A stretch of DNA of 64,000 nt. It comes from Paracentrotus lividus. Lineage: Eukaryota; Echinodermata; Echinoidea; Camarodonta; Echinidae. The notes under the pieces are model-generated. The model was not told where the DNA came from. It made no database searches and saw nothing but the letters and a program-made list of their open reading frames with translations. Shown here in pieces: positions 11,601 to 23,059 of the stretch; within the stretch, counting starts at the first letter, position 1, and every line of letters starts with the position of its first letter. The translations under genes were made by a program, and so were the position numbers. The DNA is taken from NCBI GenBank assembly GCA_940671915.1, contig CALNVZ010000174.1:16115515-16179514 (forward strand). Reading direction: 5' to 3'.

Positions 11601-12573
11601 AGGTGTGATAATCGTTGAATATGTCTGGTTTTGGTGTAAGAACAGTGAGCCAAGTTCCCTTAAATAATAAATCTACCCCTATCATGCTCTCAAGGAATGA
11701 TGGGGGGGGGGGCAGAAGGGTGAAGGTGGATGAGGAGGAGGAGGAAGAGGAGGAGGAGGAGGAGGAGAGAGTGGTGGATCTATTTACATGTAACCATAGA
11801 AACTCAAAGAAGGAGCTTCCACAAATATATAATAACAAAAATGCTTTTTTTTTCCCCCTATTCTTTCATGGTTTGTCTGGATTTTTTTTTTCTTATTATG
11901 CATAACTTTAACAATACATCATTTAATATAGTTCTTAGTGTAAAAAATGCTCTTGTTTTTTACTTGTTTAAGACTTGCCAAAAATATTTTTTAAACTGAC
12001 ATATTCTCTACAATGACTCTTTTTGTTTTTCTTTTACCACAGCTTTTTAAGGTTTACCACAAGAACTCAATTGCTCTGGGCTATTTTCTCACTAACCCAA
12101 TTCCAGGGTAGATGTCTTCACCCCATCTCTTTGCAGAACAGCAGCTCTGGTATTAATGTTGTCATGCTCCCTCTGGGACCAAACCGGATCTACAAAATAA
12201 TCCCATCCTTCCTATTCTTCAAATGTCAAATCCCTTTTTCCCTCCCCATGAGCAAGTAGGAGGATGCTATATATGGAGCAATGTAAAGCTGGTTTATTGT
12301 CAAATGTTTCTTTCTCCCAGTGGCTCTGAGGAAATTGCTATTATCATGTTAAGTTGTTCGCCATTGCACTGACACAATTTTTAGCTACATCATCTGAAAT
12401 GAGTATTTGTGATTTGTTATGACTGGTTGCTTGGTTACCAGAAAATGGGAACATAACTCAACTTTGTGTGATGTATCCCAGTTTATCTGTTCATGAATAC
12501 AATTATGTTGCACTTCTTCATGCCTGTAATTTAATTTAATTTTTGTCCTTCATGAAGGTCCTTGGTTTCTTAC
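5635..12573. other. 6.9-kb DAAM intron, AT-rich
   Basis: A long AT-rich intron with many poly-A/T runs: a 26-bp T tract at about 6140-6165, A-rich stretches at 7690-7740, and T tracts near 11311-11328. It contains several TACATGTA sites (about 7000, 9820, 9985 and 10025). A G9 run plus GAG repeat lies at 11701-11769. I searched both strands for exons and found none. Short open frames here (for example 8419-8682, 10152-10376 and 11615-11905) show no homology or splice context. Confidence 0.7.
11700..11769. repeat. G run and (GAG)n microsatellite
   Basis: A nine- to ten-G run is followed by AGAAGGGTGAAGGTGG and then an (AGG/GAG)n tract. Poly-E and poly-S reading frames over it are artefacts. 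It lies inside an intron. Confidence 0.85.
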
Positions 12574-12641
12574 CCTTTGTTTTTCTTTGCTGTCTAACTC
12601 TCTGTCCTTCCTCTCCAAATGGTCTTTGAGTTCCCCATATT
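12574..12641 (-). CDS. DAAM: DAAM exon: coiled-coil region
   Basis: A 68-nt exon, acceptor TTTCCTTTAG and donor GTAAGA. It reads (E)YGELKDHLERKDRELDSK then EKQR. It matches the DAAM1 coiled coil HNELQQKLEKKERECDAKTQ that follows FH3. Two leading bases complete the glutamate codon from the previous exon, and it ends in phase 0. It is highly charged, with regular Leu spacing typical of an oligomerising helix. Confidence 0.9.
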
Positions 12642-12818
12642 CTAAAGGAAAAAAAACGCAAACAAAGAAATGAAGAAAATTCTTTGATAGACTCTCCTGC
12701 TGACAGCATAAGAGCATTGACTCTATACTTCTCATCGAACAATACGAAGGGTGTCAAAAGAAAGAAGAAAAGATGAACTCAAAAATTATGCACTGAAAGG
12801 GCCAAGTCAGTTTTGAAA

Positions 12819-12961
12819 ACTGGTTGACGCCATCTATGTCTTCTCCCATTCACCTGTACCCACTTGTAACACACACAGTGTGTTAATCTGACACACCGCA
12901 TGCGGGATGCCAGAATGCGTTTACACATAAACTGGAGAGGAAGTAGATGGCGTCAACCAGT
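12819..12961. mobile_element. Short inverted-repeat (MITE-like) element
   Basis: Terminal inverted repeats of about 25 bp: ACTGGTTGACGCCATCTA at the left and TAGATGGCGTCAACCAGT at the right. They flank about 95 bp that holds a CACACAGTGTGT core. There is no coding capacity. Target-site duplication is not clear. I infer a non-autonomous DNA transposon. Confidence 0.7.
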
Positions 12962-13231
12962 AGTCAACACTTGCGCGTACCTTTAAAATTTCATTCATTG
13001 TTTGCTTTCACTATAAAGAAAAAAATGACATACCTATAAGGTTCCACTTTTACTGGATCGCACTGTATATATTGTCCCCTTCTTTCTCAAAATACTATTC
13101 TCAAACTACAATGCATCGTTCTAATGGTTCACAGATGGTCAATGGGGCATGGCGCCTCTGTACATGTAGTTTATCATATTTGCGCAAGTGCTAATTTAGG
13201 GTCAAAACAATCGCCTTAAACCAAGTTGTGT

Positions 13232-13431
13232 ACTGTATAAGTGGTTATTTTCGTGGTGACTTTTTTTCGCGAATTTCGAGAGTCAATCATCACGAAAATT
13301 TCCACTTCAATACAGGTCTATTTATAGTAATAAAATCATTTCCAAAATCACAAAATTTTGCTATCGCAAATTTCCCCAACTAGTCCAAAATCACAAAAAT
13401 ATCTGTACGCGAAAATATTGGCTTATATAGT
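13232..13431. mobile_element. Degenerate inverted-repeat element rich in TTCGCG
   Basis: The left end ACTGTATAAGTGG...TATTTTCG is mirrored by CGAAAATATTGGCTTATATAGT at the right. The interior has TTCGCGAATTTCG and several short CG-rich words in otherwise AT-rich DNA. It is probably a MITE in the same broad class as the elements at 40 and 60 kb. Confidence 0.55.
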
Positions 13432-13608
13432 ATTACAAACCATTAACTAACTACCAAAGTATGGTTGCTCTGTTTTTATTTACTGTTACAACAGAATTGT
13501 TGTAGAGTGCAGGGACTAATCGCTCTGAGACTCTGCCCACTTTATTTCCTGAAATTCTATCCCTTACCCTAACCCCATTCCTCTAGAGCATCCATCCAAT
13601 GTTTTTAC

Positions 13609-13791
13609 CTTTCTCTCTTTCCTCTGCTTCTCGTTGCCTGATGACGTCCTGGTTGATGACCTTCTCGATGACGTCTTTGAAGTTGATGTCGAAGGGTGAG
13701 ACATCAGGGTTGCCTCCGTCGTCAAACTGTAGTACGATTTGTTGGAGTAAGAGGTCAACCAGAGACCAATGGTGGACACTCTTGCCATGGT
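13609..13791 (-). CDS. DAAM: DAAM exon: end of FH3 and start of coiled coil
   Basis: A 183-nt exon, acceptor TATAATAG and donor GTAAAA. It reads (N)HGKSVHHWSLVDLLLQQIV, then LQFDDGGNPDVSPFDINFKD, then VIEKVINQDVIRQREAEERE, then K plus one base. Vertebrate DAAM1 has TVQYWLLLDRIIQQIVIQNDKGQDPDSTPL...[27 protein letters not shown] here. It is the last armadillo-type helix pair of FH3/DID and the beginning of the coiled coil. The leading two bases complete an AAC codon from the previous exon. Its acceptor and first exon bases are duplicated in the intron just upstream. Confidence 0.95.
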
Positions 13792-13995
13792 CTATTATAC
13801 GAAGGAGAGAATGAAGTGGGAGGAGCATGTTTTAATATGAATGTTCTTGCACCTTGTTTTGACACCTTGTTCTTGCACCTAGTTTTAACACCTTGTTTTA
13901 ACACTCTTGCCGTGGTCTATTGTACAAAGGAGACAATGAATGAGAGTTGGAGGAGCATGCTTTAATATGAATGTTCTTGCACCTTGTTTTAGCAT
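13781..13995. repeat. Tandem duplication of the exon's acceptor region
   Basis: Two direct copies with a spacing of about 124-126 bp: CTTGCCATGGTCTATTATAC at 13781 and CTTGCCGTGGTCTATTGTAC at 13908. Each is followed by a similar AAGGAGA...GGAGGAGCATG(T/C)TTTAATATGAATGTTCTTGC block. Several CACCTTGTTTT words also recur. The first copy contains the real exon start and acceptor; the second holds a decoy CAATAG|ACCACGG acceptor. Confidence 0.85.
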
Positions 13996-14573
13996 GTTGT
14001 GTTTATTTAATGTTTCATGAAATTGAAAGAGGTTATATTGTTTGTAATGTTAAGTGATGGTAGCATGATCCCTTCCAAAATCATCAAAAGGTTATTTGCT
14101 AATTTGCTTCTAGTATTCCTGTATCGTTTTGCATTATATTCAATTGACATCTCTGTAAACTCCATTGTCAAAGCAGATACAAGTACAAGCAAGTACCCAC
14201 AAAAAATTAAAGAGTCAAAAGAATGAAATTGATAAGATGAGATAGATCTTCTCAAAGTCTGTCTTTTGGTTGCTAGAGGAACTGCAACAGCTTTGGTATT
14301 GAAGCTGCTCTTGATCTGAAAAACCAATAGAGCAAGTAAAAGCTAACATTTTATCCCTGCAAGAGACAGTGAGGATTTGATCAAGTTCTTTAAAAGTCTT
14401 TTAAAACAGAAGAGGGTCTCTAGGGCAGACCACTGCATGAACGAATGACATGGATGCAGTATGATAAAGTCATAAATCTGGCACCGAACAGAATAGCATG
14501 GCAGACTCTAAGCAAGGCCACAGGGTGGGTACTACCTGACCAAGATGATGATGGAATGTTACTTGGAACTTAC
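13792..14573. other. DAAM intron
   Basis: A 782-bp intron. Apart from the acceptor duplication (13792-13995), the rest (14000-14573) is AT-rich with no recognisable feature. Overlapping open frames at 14007-14327 have no homology. Confidence 0.75.
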
Positions 14574-14691
14574 TTGGAAGCAATAGCAAGTGTTGTAAGA
14601 CGGACATGAGATGTGGATAGGCCTCAGTGTGGCTGATTTTCTTCTTGATGACATCGAACATGTTATTACCGTTCCGTACATCAACATGGAC
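14574..14691 (-). CDS. DAAM: DAAM exon: FH3/DID helices
   Basis: A 118-nt exon, acceptor TTTCTTTCAG and donor GTAAGT. It reads VHVDVRNGNNMFDVIKKKIS, then HTEAYPHLMSVLQHLLLLP plus one base. It matches DAAM1 VHIDTKSATQMFELTRKRLT followed by HSEAYPHFMSILHHCLQMPY. The (S/T)EAYPHxMSxLxH motif is characteristic of the formin FH3 armadillo region, which binds the C-terminal DAD to autoinhibit the protein. It enters in phase 0 and leaves in phase 1. Confidence 0.96.
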
Positions 14692-15202
14692 CTGAAAGAA
14701 AGAAAATAAACAAATTATTAAAATGAAATATATATGCACTGTAAGGTCATTAGAAGTTACCTTTATGATTGCTGATAGACAAGATATTTTTAACCCAAAA
14801 TACAAAAATGATCCCATCTGCATCAAAGGTGTATGAGACATAAAATGTGTTTAAACTTTGATTGTTAAGAATCTTGATTTGATTTGTTAATTTTCTTTCT
14901 TTTTCCCCCTTTTTTGTACAGATAATAAGAAATAATATGGTAACTATTAAAGTTAATTTCAGTAAATGATATGCACACTACTCGGCTATTCTATACTTTC
15001 TATGAACAATTGTTTGGTACATATAGCCTTATTTGTAGTTTTGTACATTCTGAGTACCGGTAAGTTTTTTTTGTTTCTTTTTTTGGTCTTCTATCTTTAA
15101 AAAGACTTTTTTTACTTGTGCACTTGTGTGGGTTGAATATACATTTACACATATACATGTACCAGATTGGTCATAAAGGGGACAAAAGATTCTTTTACTT
15201 AC
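14692..15202. other. DAAM intron
   Basis: A 511-bp AT-rich intron with T-rich stretches. No repeat or gene was recognised. Confidence 0.75.
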
Positions 15203-15269
15203 CATATCAAACCTTTTGGCTAGCTCCCTCTCATCTTCATTTCTGACAAGCTCAAAGAAATCTAAATGC
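15203..15269 (-). CDS. DAAM: DAAM exon: FH3/DID helix
   Basis: A 67-nt exon, acceptor CCTTCAG and donor GTAAGT. It reads (R)HLDFFELVRNEDERELAKR then FDM. It matches DAAM1 RHLDFFEMLRNEDELEFAKRFE. The first base completes the arginine codon (AG|G) begun in the previous exon, and the exon ends in phase 0. The RNEDE motif is conserved across DAAM proteins. Confidence 0.96.
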
Positions 15270-15697
15270 CTGAAGGAAGACAGGATTTCCAAGAGGTATT
15301 CTATTAAATAGGGCATTAGATTTTATACCTGTCAAGATAATCTGAACAAGAGCCCAATTTCTACCTATAAAAGTTCCTTTTAGTTTTTGAATAAAATGCA
15401 TGGACTGCTGAGAAAATAGTTGGACATAAATTGGTGTGGCTACCATGAAACTCTCAATTCTGCATATTTCAATTGCTACCATCTTTGGCCAAATGCCCCC
15501 TTCCCCTAAAAAAACTTAAACTAGAGAATTAGGTAATAGGAGGTGTAGTAAAAATGCGAGTATTAATGTATTAGTGTTCCTTGCATAAGACATGCATTTT
15601 GTTAAATTAGAATATCCCTTAATACAAGGATTTGGTCTTAAAGAATACCAGCTAAATACATTTACCATAGAAATAACAAAACATACACATAACTTAC
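15270..15697. other. DAAM intron
   Basis: A 428-bp intron. I see nothing beyond AT-rich sequence. Confidence 0.75.
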
Positions 15698-15801
15698 CTA
15701 TCTAATGTTGCATTCTCTAGCGTTCTTAACTTGTCAATAACAGGCTGAATACCAAGCATAAGAAACTCATATCTCAGGTGAATCCGAAATTCCAAATTAT
15801 C
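15698..15801 (-). CDS. DAAM: DAAM exon: FH3/DID helix
   Basis: A 104-nt exon, acceptor GGTTTACAG and donor GTAAGT. It reads [20 protein letters not shown] then [14 protein letters not shown] plus two bases. It matches DAAM1 [20 protein letters not shown] then VIDKLREHENSTLDR. The [18 protein letters not shown] block is nearly invariant in DAAM and diagnostic of FH3. It enters in phase 0 and leaves in phase 2. Confidence 0.97.
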
Positions 15802-16551
15802 CTGTAAACCAAAAATAATAACAGATTTTGGTAATCGAATATGATTAATATTGTGATGGGGAAAAAAATAATGAAAAAAGACACCAAAAATATTTTTAAA
15901 AAGTTTTCAAAAAAAAAATAGAGAGAAAAAAAAAGACATATGATCGATAAAAATTTACTATTGATTTTATCTCAGTAGCCTCATCATGGACAGGGTGCTC
16001 CAAAGTTAATCCTAACAACCATCTGTACAATGGATATTGTGTGGTAGATATATTTACAGATGTGGAAGTAGTGGAATGAAAAGGTTGGATTCCATTATGT
16101 TGTTAAATGTTTAAAGACTGAAGATGTTTATATAAATTAATAATAATAATTTAAAACTATGAATAAAGGACATGACTATTTTTTGTTCATAGCTAAATGT
16201 ACATGTAGATCATTTTGGTAATGACAATTATTTTCCACTGAATCATTACTCTCATAAAAATGGTGCACAAAATCCCTTTCTTCATTCCTCTCGCTTTCTC
16301 TCCCTCTCTTTTTCTAGATTCTCATTCCCAGCAATATTTCTCAAATCCTTTTCCGCAGTTATTTCCCTTCCTCATCTTGTGATTTTGGTGAAACCATTGC
16401 AAACTATTTCTCATGCTATACTGTTTAATCACAGCTTAGAAACAAATGTTGATTCCAACACCATACATCATCCCCAAATGCGTAAACTCTGAATTTTCAT
16501 CTGTATTTTTTTACCTCACAAAGCCCAGACTAATCAAAGCTACAAAAAGTT

Positions 16552-16704
16552 GGTTCTGCACTAGCTTAAGCTAATTTAAATAGCGCCCTATTTGTGATCC
16601 AATAAATTAGCCCGATCAGAGGAGATCAGGCTTTTCTCTCGAAACGTGTGGTAATTTGGATGATTAGCACGCTATTTTTTAGCTCGGGCTAATGCAGCAC
16701 TGCC
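16552..16704. mobile_element. Possible MITE, weak terminal inverted repeats
   Basis: The left GGTTCTGCACTAGCTTAAGCT resembles the reverse complement of the right AGCTCGGGCTAATGCAGCAC. Inside, AATAGCGCCC is mirrored loosely by AGCACGCTATTTT. The arms are imperfect and the boundaries approximate. Confidence 0.4.
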
Positions 16705-18336
16705 TTGAAAGAAACCCTGCTTCAATACCACCAGCATGTACTGCACAGGCTCTGTCAAAGCTGCCAAAGCTATCAAATTGTCCTGGCGGGACACTTCTAA
16801 CTAGAAATGGATTCTAATTTATCCCTCATAGGTGGCAAACCTTTTGATGTCTGGGGTCTGGTGTATCTATCAAATTGTGGACAGCTGTTCATTTATAAAG
16901 AGCATTGTAGGTAATCTCCCCTCAATTCTGAAATATGACAGGGAAGATGTGATATACAGGAGGGTTGGAGATGGATATAACAGCTATGTTATGAATGAAT
17001 CCATCAGAGTTGGCGGGGTTGATATTTTATTTTTATTAAAAACATGTCTAAAGGACATAGATGTGTTTCCAAGCCTTATATTTAAACTCTATATACATTG
17101 GTCTTCACATAATCCTGTTTCATGAAGGCAACCCCATACAGCCATGTACATGTAATAAATGTATATTGTTTTGGTATTTTTATTAAACACAATTTAAAGA
17201 GGACAGGGTGTGCTTATTACAACATTTTGTTTAAACCATATGTGCACCAAGCAAACTCTTTGGTTGAAGCTTCTGACATACATGATAAAGGTATGGGACT
17301 TTATTAAACTCCACTTTCCACCAAACCTACATGTACTTTAGTCTTTTGTGTGCTGCTTCAACTTAGATCAAAGAATAAATTTGCAATAGAAAGATCTAAA
17401 GCATTGCCACAATTACAAAATGGTCACTTTACATCAAATACAGCTGGAATTCAACTTCTCAATTACCTTCAAAATGGAAGGGGAAAGAACTTTGCCCGAC
17501 AGGTTAATTTCTTGGCAGGCTCGCAACTCGTTTGTTAGCACTCATTATGCAATTGTGACACAAAATTGGGGAATTAATTCTTAGCCAAAGTGTGAAGGCA
17601 AAAAATCAACAATGTCTCCATTGAAATAAACAAGGAGAATTCTGAAAGCAAAGTTTCAGATATAAAAAAAAAAAAAAATAAATAAAAAATCACTTTGAAT
17701 TTTAATTTTTTTCAGAGAAATATTTGTTTGCCACATTCAAGTTTGATATGTTGAGTTGAAGGAAGCATTAAATTTTGAATGGATTGCAAAAATAGGGTCC
17801 GCAATTATGACCTAACCAACCTAACTTCCCCCTTCCCATGTGTTATTTCCTTTGTTAACAGACAAGGGGAAAATGCCAAAAGCCCAAAAGCTTGTGTTTT
17901 TCCCCTTTTGATTACAATTAGATCAATGTCATTTCCAATACTGAAACTAAGTTTAATTTATTTTGACATAAATTTTTTAAAACAAAAGTACACTGTATAT
18001 GTAATGCTTTAAACTCCCCTCTGGCAGATCATAACTGATTGATCTATTCATATGTAGCAGTGCTGATCTCAATATATCCAAAGGAAAAAATACATCACAA
18101 ACAACTTTTAATTTTCCAGGTTGTAAGTGGAACATTCTTTATGTTTCCAAAACCCATGAACTCTATAGAATAGGAAGAGAACATGGCTTAAAGAGTTTTG
18201 GTCTGAAGGGAATGAATGACTTCTATTGGCAAAGATCCTGTGACCTTCTCCTATAGCCATCACATCGGAGAATTCTGATTTCTCAGCTTCTTCCAAAAGG
18301 TCTGTTTACATGTTCGGCAGACTCAAAGAGTTGAAC

Positions 18337-18412
18337 AACAACAACATCAACAATAGTAACAAAACAACATCAACAACAACATCAACAAATACAACAATCT
18401 CAACAACAACAT
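18337..18412. repeat. (AAC/ATC)n microsatellite
   Basis: A run of AAC and ATC triplets on the plus strand inside the intron, imperfect and about 75 bp long. Confidence 0.85.
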
Positions 18413-18750
18413 CTATTAGCCAACTATTTTCTGTGCAAATCACACTTTATAACAGTTTCTCAAAAGGTCTTAAAATTACCCAGATTTTTATCTTGGCAGG
18501 TGAACAAAAAAATCACATAATTCAGGAAATGACTTCACATCAGGTGTAGATCACTACACCTGGGTAGAGACACAAAGCATTGGGATTAAATGCATTTTCA
18601 TCATCTCCCAATGCTTTGACTGTTGCATCCTTAATGTTCATTTTGAAGTTTAAGAGATGTTTAAGAGTTTGGTGAATATTCCAGGCAGGGATACCAGTCA
18701 GTTTTACCCTCTCGTCCTGAAGAATTCCCAAACAAGTTGGAGCCTCATAC

Positions 18751-18994
18751 CCCTGCCAGAAAAAACACTGTGTCCCACTGTGTAAAAACAATGTGAACAC
18801 ACTGTGACACAGTGTGGTCACATTGTGGTCACATTGTGCCATACTTTTTCTAGTAGCAACACTGTGAAAATGGGCCAAATCCATAGTCATCACATTGTGA
18901 AGGACTCAGACACTGTGTGGATTCGATCCATTTTCACAGCGTTTCCACAGTGTGAACACACTGTGATTGACTCTTATGTTTTTTTCCAGCAGGG
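18751..18994. mobile_element. MITE-like element packed with CACTGTG heptamers
   Basis: The termini CCCTGCCAGAAAAAACACTG (left) and TTTTTTCCAGCAGGG (right) are inverted repeats. Between them CACTGTG/CACAGTG and CATTGTG words occur about fifteen times on both strands (CACTGTGACACAGTGTGG and similar). It has no coding capacity. Such internal repetition of a short palindromic word is unusual for a plain MITE. Confidence 0.65.
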
Positions 18995-19289
18995 ACACAC
19001 TGTATATGTATGTGGTTGTAAAACATATTGCCTGAGAAAGCCTGACACAGTCCACTGTCAGCGTCTGACTTGGGCGAAAAACAGGCATTTTTCTATTGGA
19101 AAGAAAGGGCTGTTCAAAAATCTTTGCAAAGTGGATAGTAGGAACTGATCCCTCACAAGAGAAATGAAATGAGTTTCTAGAAATAGTTTGAATGGGAAGT
19201 GGAGACAGTCAGACGGACAACAGCCTTCAGAGCATTGCTCTAGCCAAAGATTCCTAACCAGGAAGAGGAGATGACAAGACTTGATGACT

Positions 19290-20110
19290 ATGGAAAGCGG
19301 GAGGCGGAAGATGAGAAAATTGTTGGAGTTAAAGAGGGGGAGATGGGTAGAAAGAGAGAGAGAGACAGAAAAATGAACAGAAACAGACACAATTAAGACA
19401 GGTAGAAATAGATACATGCAGAAGGGTAAAGAGATGGAGATGACAAGGGAAGAAAAGTTTGGGTAAAAATATAACATGACATCTACGACTCAGGTGACTA
19501 GAGGTACCCAGGAGAGGAAGAAAAGGAAAGAGAGAGTAGATGGGGATGAAAGGGCAAGGCTAGGGGAAAAGGAGTGAGGATAAGATTGTGAGGTAAGAGA
19601 AGATATGGGAAAGAGAGCTATAAAGAAGATACCTTTGTAACCATTAAGGAGAGGTAAAGGGGAGTGGATTTCTTATGGGTGGGGTGAAATGACAAGCAGG
19701 GATTGAAAGATGGAAAAACAGATATCATACAGGAAATTTGGAGGAAGGATTCAGAAGAGGAAAGGGAGAGTGGATGAGAGTTAATAGGGTGATGAGGGAA
19801 TTGAATGAGAGATTTGAGGAGGGAAATGACTGGATAATTTGATCAAAAGGACTAAAAGATAGAAGGAATAGAAAGAAAGATGAAGAATAAGAGAGAAGAG
19901 AGATGTGTGAAGGGGCATGGAAATGAATGGAAAACAAGGAGAGTGAGAAAATATATATTGGACTCAAGACACGAAAGAAGAGTTGAGAGAGGGGAGGAGA
20001 GAGAGAGTGGACGACATAGGCATGACAGGGGCGGATATTATGTAAAGGGGAGAGGAAGTGAATGAGACAGCAGCAACAATTTGGAAAGTATCAGAAACAG
20101 GTGAAGGAAA
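19290..20110. repeat. Purine-rich (GA-type) low-complexity tract
   Basis: About 800 bp in which A and G dominate the plus strand (GAGAGAGAGA, GGAAGAAAAGG, GGGGAGG and so on), with no clear unit. The pyrimidine-rich reading frames on the minus strand (19058-19477 and 19725-19967) follow from this composition. Confidence 0.8.
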
Positions 20111-22199
20111 AGGGTCAGGCATATGAAGGGTAGACATAGGATCCATCTAACTGTTCAGTGATTCCAAAGTAATATCAAAACATCAGTCAGGTGATGATAT
20201 ACTTGTAAAATGAGGATGGGTAAAATGGTCAAGGTAAATCGTTTACATGATGAAAAATAAAAGGTGAAAATAAAAATCCCTTTACATGTATTGCACTGAA
20301 ATCGCAAATTAAGGGGTAAAGGACGAAATGGTGAATGCGGCTAAGGGAAAGGAATCAAAACGGTATGTGAACTTTTATCCAAGAAGGGTGAAAAAAATTT
20401 AGGGGGCAGACATCTTTGAAAATTTTAAATAAAACTGAACAGAAATGTAAATCCTCCCCACTCCCCCCCCCCCTCCCTCCTTACCCAAACACAAAGTTCA
20501 AATGAATTAGGTATCGGTTTCTTAAAGAGTACATTGATCTTCTCCCTTACAACATAAACCTAAGACGTGCCAAAGAGCTAATAATTCCCCATTAATCACT
20601 TAATTGGGCAATGCCAGAATTCATTAAACATATCCTTAAATGCTTCAAAATGCTCAGTATCTTCCCTTCTTAAATTCTGTTTGAAAGTTTGCCAGAGACT
20701 AATATGTTCTGGAGCGGGACCGTGGCCTGGGCTGAGAATGACATAAACACAACAAGTTTGACATCCTTCAGAATTGAAAGGAAACCATCAATAAAGCCCA
20801 AAATGTAAGATGGAAATGAACCTTCATTACAGGAGCAGGAAACACAGCTACTGTGCTTTCCTTTACACCACCAACAGGATGACAGTCCCCATAACAAGGT
20901 CCAGCTAAGTTTGGTCAAAATCGTTAGATCAAAATACTATCACAGAGTATCTTCTTGGCGATTTGATCAATACGGTAATTTGTTTCATCTAGTGCATCAT
21001 TGTAAAGAAAAGCAAGAGAAGAAGCAAAAAACGTGCCATATACATGTACACATAAATGTAAATACATGCACGTGTACATAATGTGTTTTGTACAAATTGG
21101 CTTCTTCTTATAGAGATCTATTTAATTTTGCCAGTCGCATATTATTTCCGACTTTCATAGGGTAAGGAAGCAACATGCTGATTTAGCAAATTAGTTTTTT
21201 CCTCACTAATTTGGGTCAATCATCGAAAATAAAAAATTTTGTTACCCCCTTTCCAGAACTTATTTCTGTACCTCATAATCAGTCCTGATACTCTCAATCA
21301 CTGCTCTATATTTTCTCACTCAGCTTAATATCCAAATATTAATATCAAGGTTTGCACCACTACAATTTTTCAAAAAACCTATTTGAAATACCTTTTTAAT
21401 GTCTTACTTTTATTCAAAAAGGACCGAGGATAACCCATTTATCAATCTCTTCCCATTCTATTCTGAGTATCTAATCATGAAATTCTTGATATGTGTAATG
21501 TTTTTATATTTTTTATCTCTGATCCCTCTTTAAACTACTATAATACGCATCCATTCTCAATTTCGTTTTTACAAAGTATGTCTCTCTCTTTCTCTCTCCA
21601 TGTACGTCTCTCTATTACTCCTTCTCTACATTTGTAGAGGTACAATGTACTTAATGCACTTAATATTTCAATACATTTGCCAACTTATAATCATATTTTG
21701 CCATTGTTTCTAACCACGATTCATGTTTTTTTCTGCCACATATATGCATATTAATGCAAATCATTTGCAATGCGGAGAAGGAAATCCTTGTGCAAGGTTA
21801 GCCTTGTGTTTACAATGCTTGTTTTCCAGACTCAATGTTTCCATGGCGCCAAGTACAAGAATCTGCCAAGTTTCACACTTTTGGTTTCACAATTCACACC
21901 AAATATCAAACAGCTGCATACAGTGTACATGGATTAGTCTCTTAGAAATCAATGCAATTTAAAGTGACTAGTTCCAATCTGCATGCTTTAATAACCATTT
22001 AGTATAAATTGGATTACCAACATAAAGCAATGTCTAAGTTGTAAGGCTTTAAAAGGTTGTTCTGAAAAAAATATTCATCTGTATGGCAAAATTGCTGTTT
22101 TGAAAATTATTATTCAAAATGACGATGAACACAGATTTCAAGTCATTAATGAGTTAGGGAGTTTAAATTATTGTTGGCTAAGTAACAATAATTAATATA

Positions 22200-22554
22200 A
22201 AGGCCTATCTCATCAGCAGTCGTGGCAACTCATACGACCAAAAAATGGATGATGATCTAACTGTCTCTGCCACTTCTCCAGACAAAGTGACAACCAATTT
22301 ACTAGAAGTCACTAGGACCTCGCCAAGGTATCTCCAGCAGTCTCCATGATCTCTCGTAGGTTACGTAGACATCTTTCCAGTGGCAACAAAATGAGTAACT
22401 GCCGCTGATGAAGATGTCCAAGAGACCTACTGGAGACTGGAAAGAGTCTCTCAGTAATGTTTGACTCCAAGAGACTCGGATGTCATAGATGTCATAGAGA
22501 AGACTCAGGAAATTTCAGTTGTCAACTAGTCTCCAGGTCATTGAGATAGGCCCT
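22200..22554. mobile_element. MITE-like element with AAGGCCTATCTCA termini
   Basis: The left end AAGGCCTATCTCA is mirrored by TGAGATAGGCCCTT at the right. The 355-bp interior carries further loose complementarity (AGTCTCC/GGAGACT words, CTAGAAGTCACTAGG) and no coding capacity. The target-site duplication is unclear. Confidence 0.6.
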
Positions 22555-22647
22555 TAAGATAAAAGAACTGCTGAGCCAGAAGGGCCTTCACTCTATGTAA
22601 AGTGTATTAGATCCTTCTGGCTCCCAGTTGATGGTTATAAGGCTTAC

Positions 22648-22758
22648 CTCTCCTGCACCATACTTGATGACAGCATTGATGAAGGACATGGAAGCTGTCT
22701 TGAAGTGGACATCATCTCGGTACTTCCCTGTACTTCTGTCTAAATCATTTATTAACCT
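22648..22758 (-). CDS. DAAM: DAAM exon: FH3/DID helices
   Basis: A 111-nt (37-codon) phase 0-0 exon, acceptor CATCTACAG and donor GTAAGC. It reads [20 protein letters not shown] then [17 protein letters not shown]. It matches DAAM1 TLINDLDKSTGRYRDEVSLK then TAIMSFINAVLSQGAG. This is an armadillo helix pair of FH3. Flanking introns are 16.7 kb upstream and 6.8 kb downstream. Confidence 0.97.
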
Positions 22759-23059
22759 CTGTAGATGGAATAAAAAGAATAAAAAAGAAAGAAATATAAT
22801 AATTTATTTAGGTAGTTAATAATAATACATCAAGTAAAAAAACTCTTTAAAACACTAATCAAGATAATTAAGATATATTCCTGGACACGAGTGTCGCAAT
22901 TGAAGAGCAAGATGGGTGTTCTAAAGAACTTGTCCAGGTTTACAACAACATGAATTCACAATTATTCTTACATTATATGAAACAAAATATGGGAATATGG
23001 AAATCATATTGAGGGAGATGTGAGATGGTCTAGTGGTCAGTTGCCTTAGCCTGCTATAC

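Larger units (their letters stand above)
12642..13608. other. DAAM intron with two hairpin elements
   Basis: A 967-bp intron containing the inverted-repeat elements at 12819-12961 and 13232-13431. No coding content was seen. Confidence 0.75.
15802..22647. other. 6.8-kb DAAM intron
   Basis: Contents: an AT-rich start; a weak inverted repeat at 16552-16704; an AAC/ATC microsatellite at 18337-18412; a CACTGTG-rich element at 18751-18994; a purine-rich tract at about 19290-20110; a poly-C tract at 20464-20472; and a MITE-like element at 22200-22554. No exon was found on either strand. The short open frames (for example 16832-17125 and 18540-18893) lie in repeats or lack homology. Confidence 0.7.
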
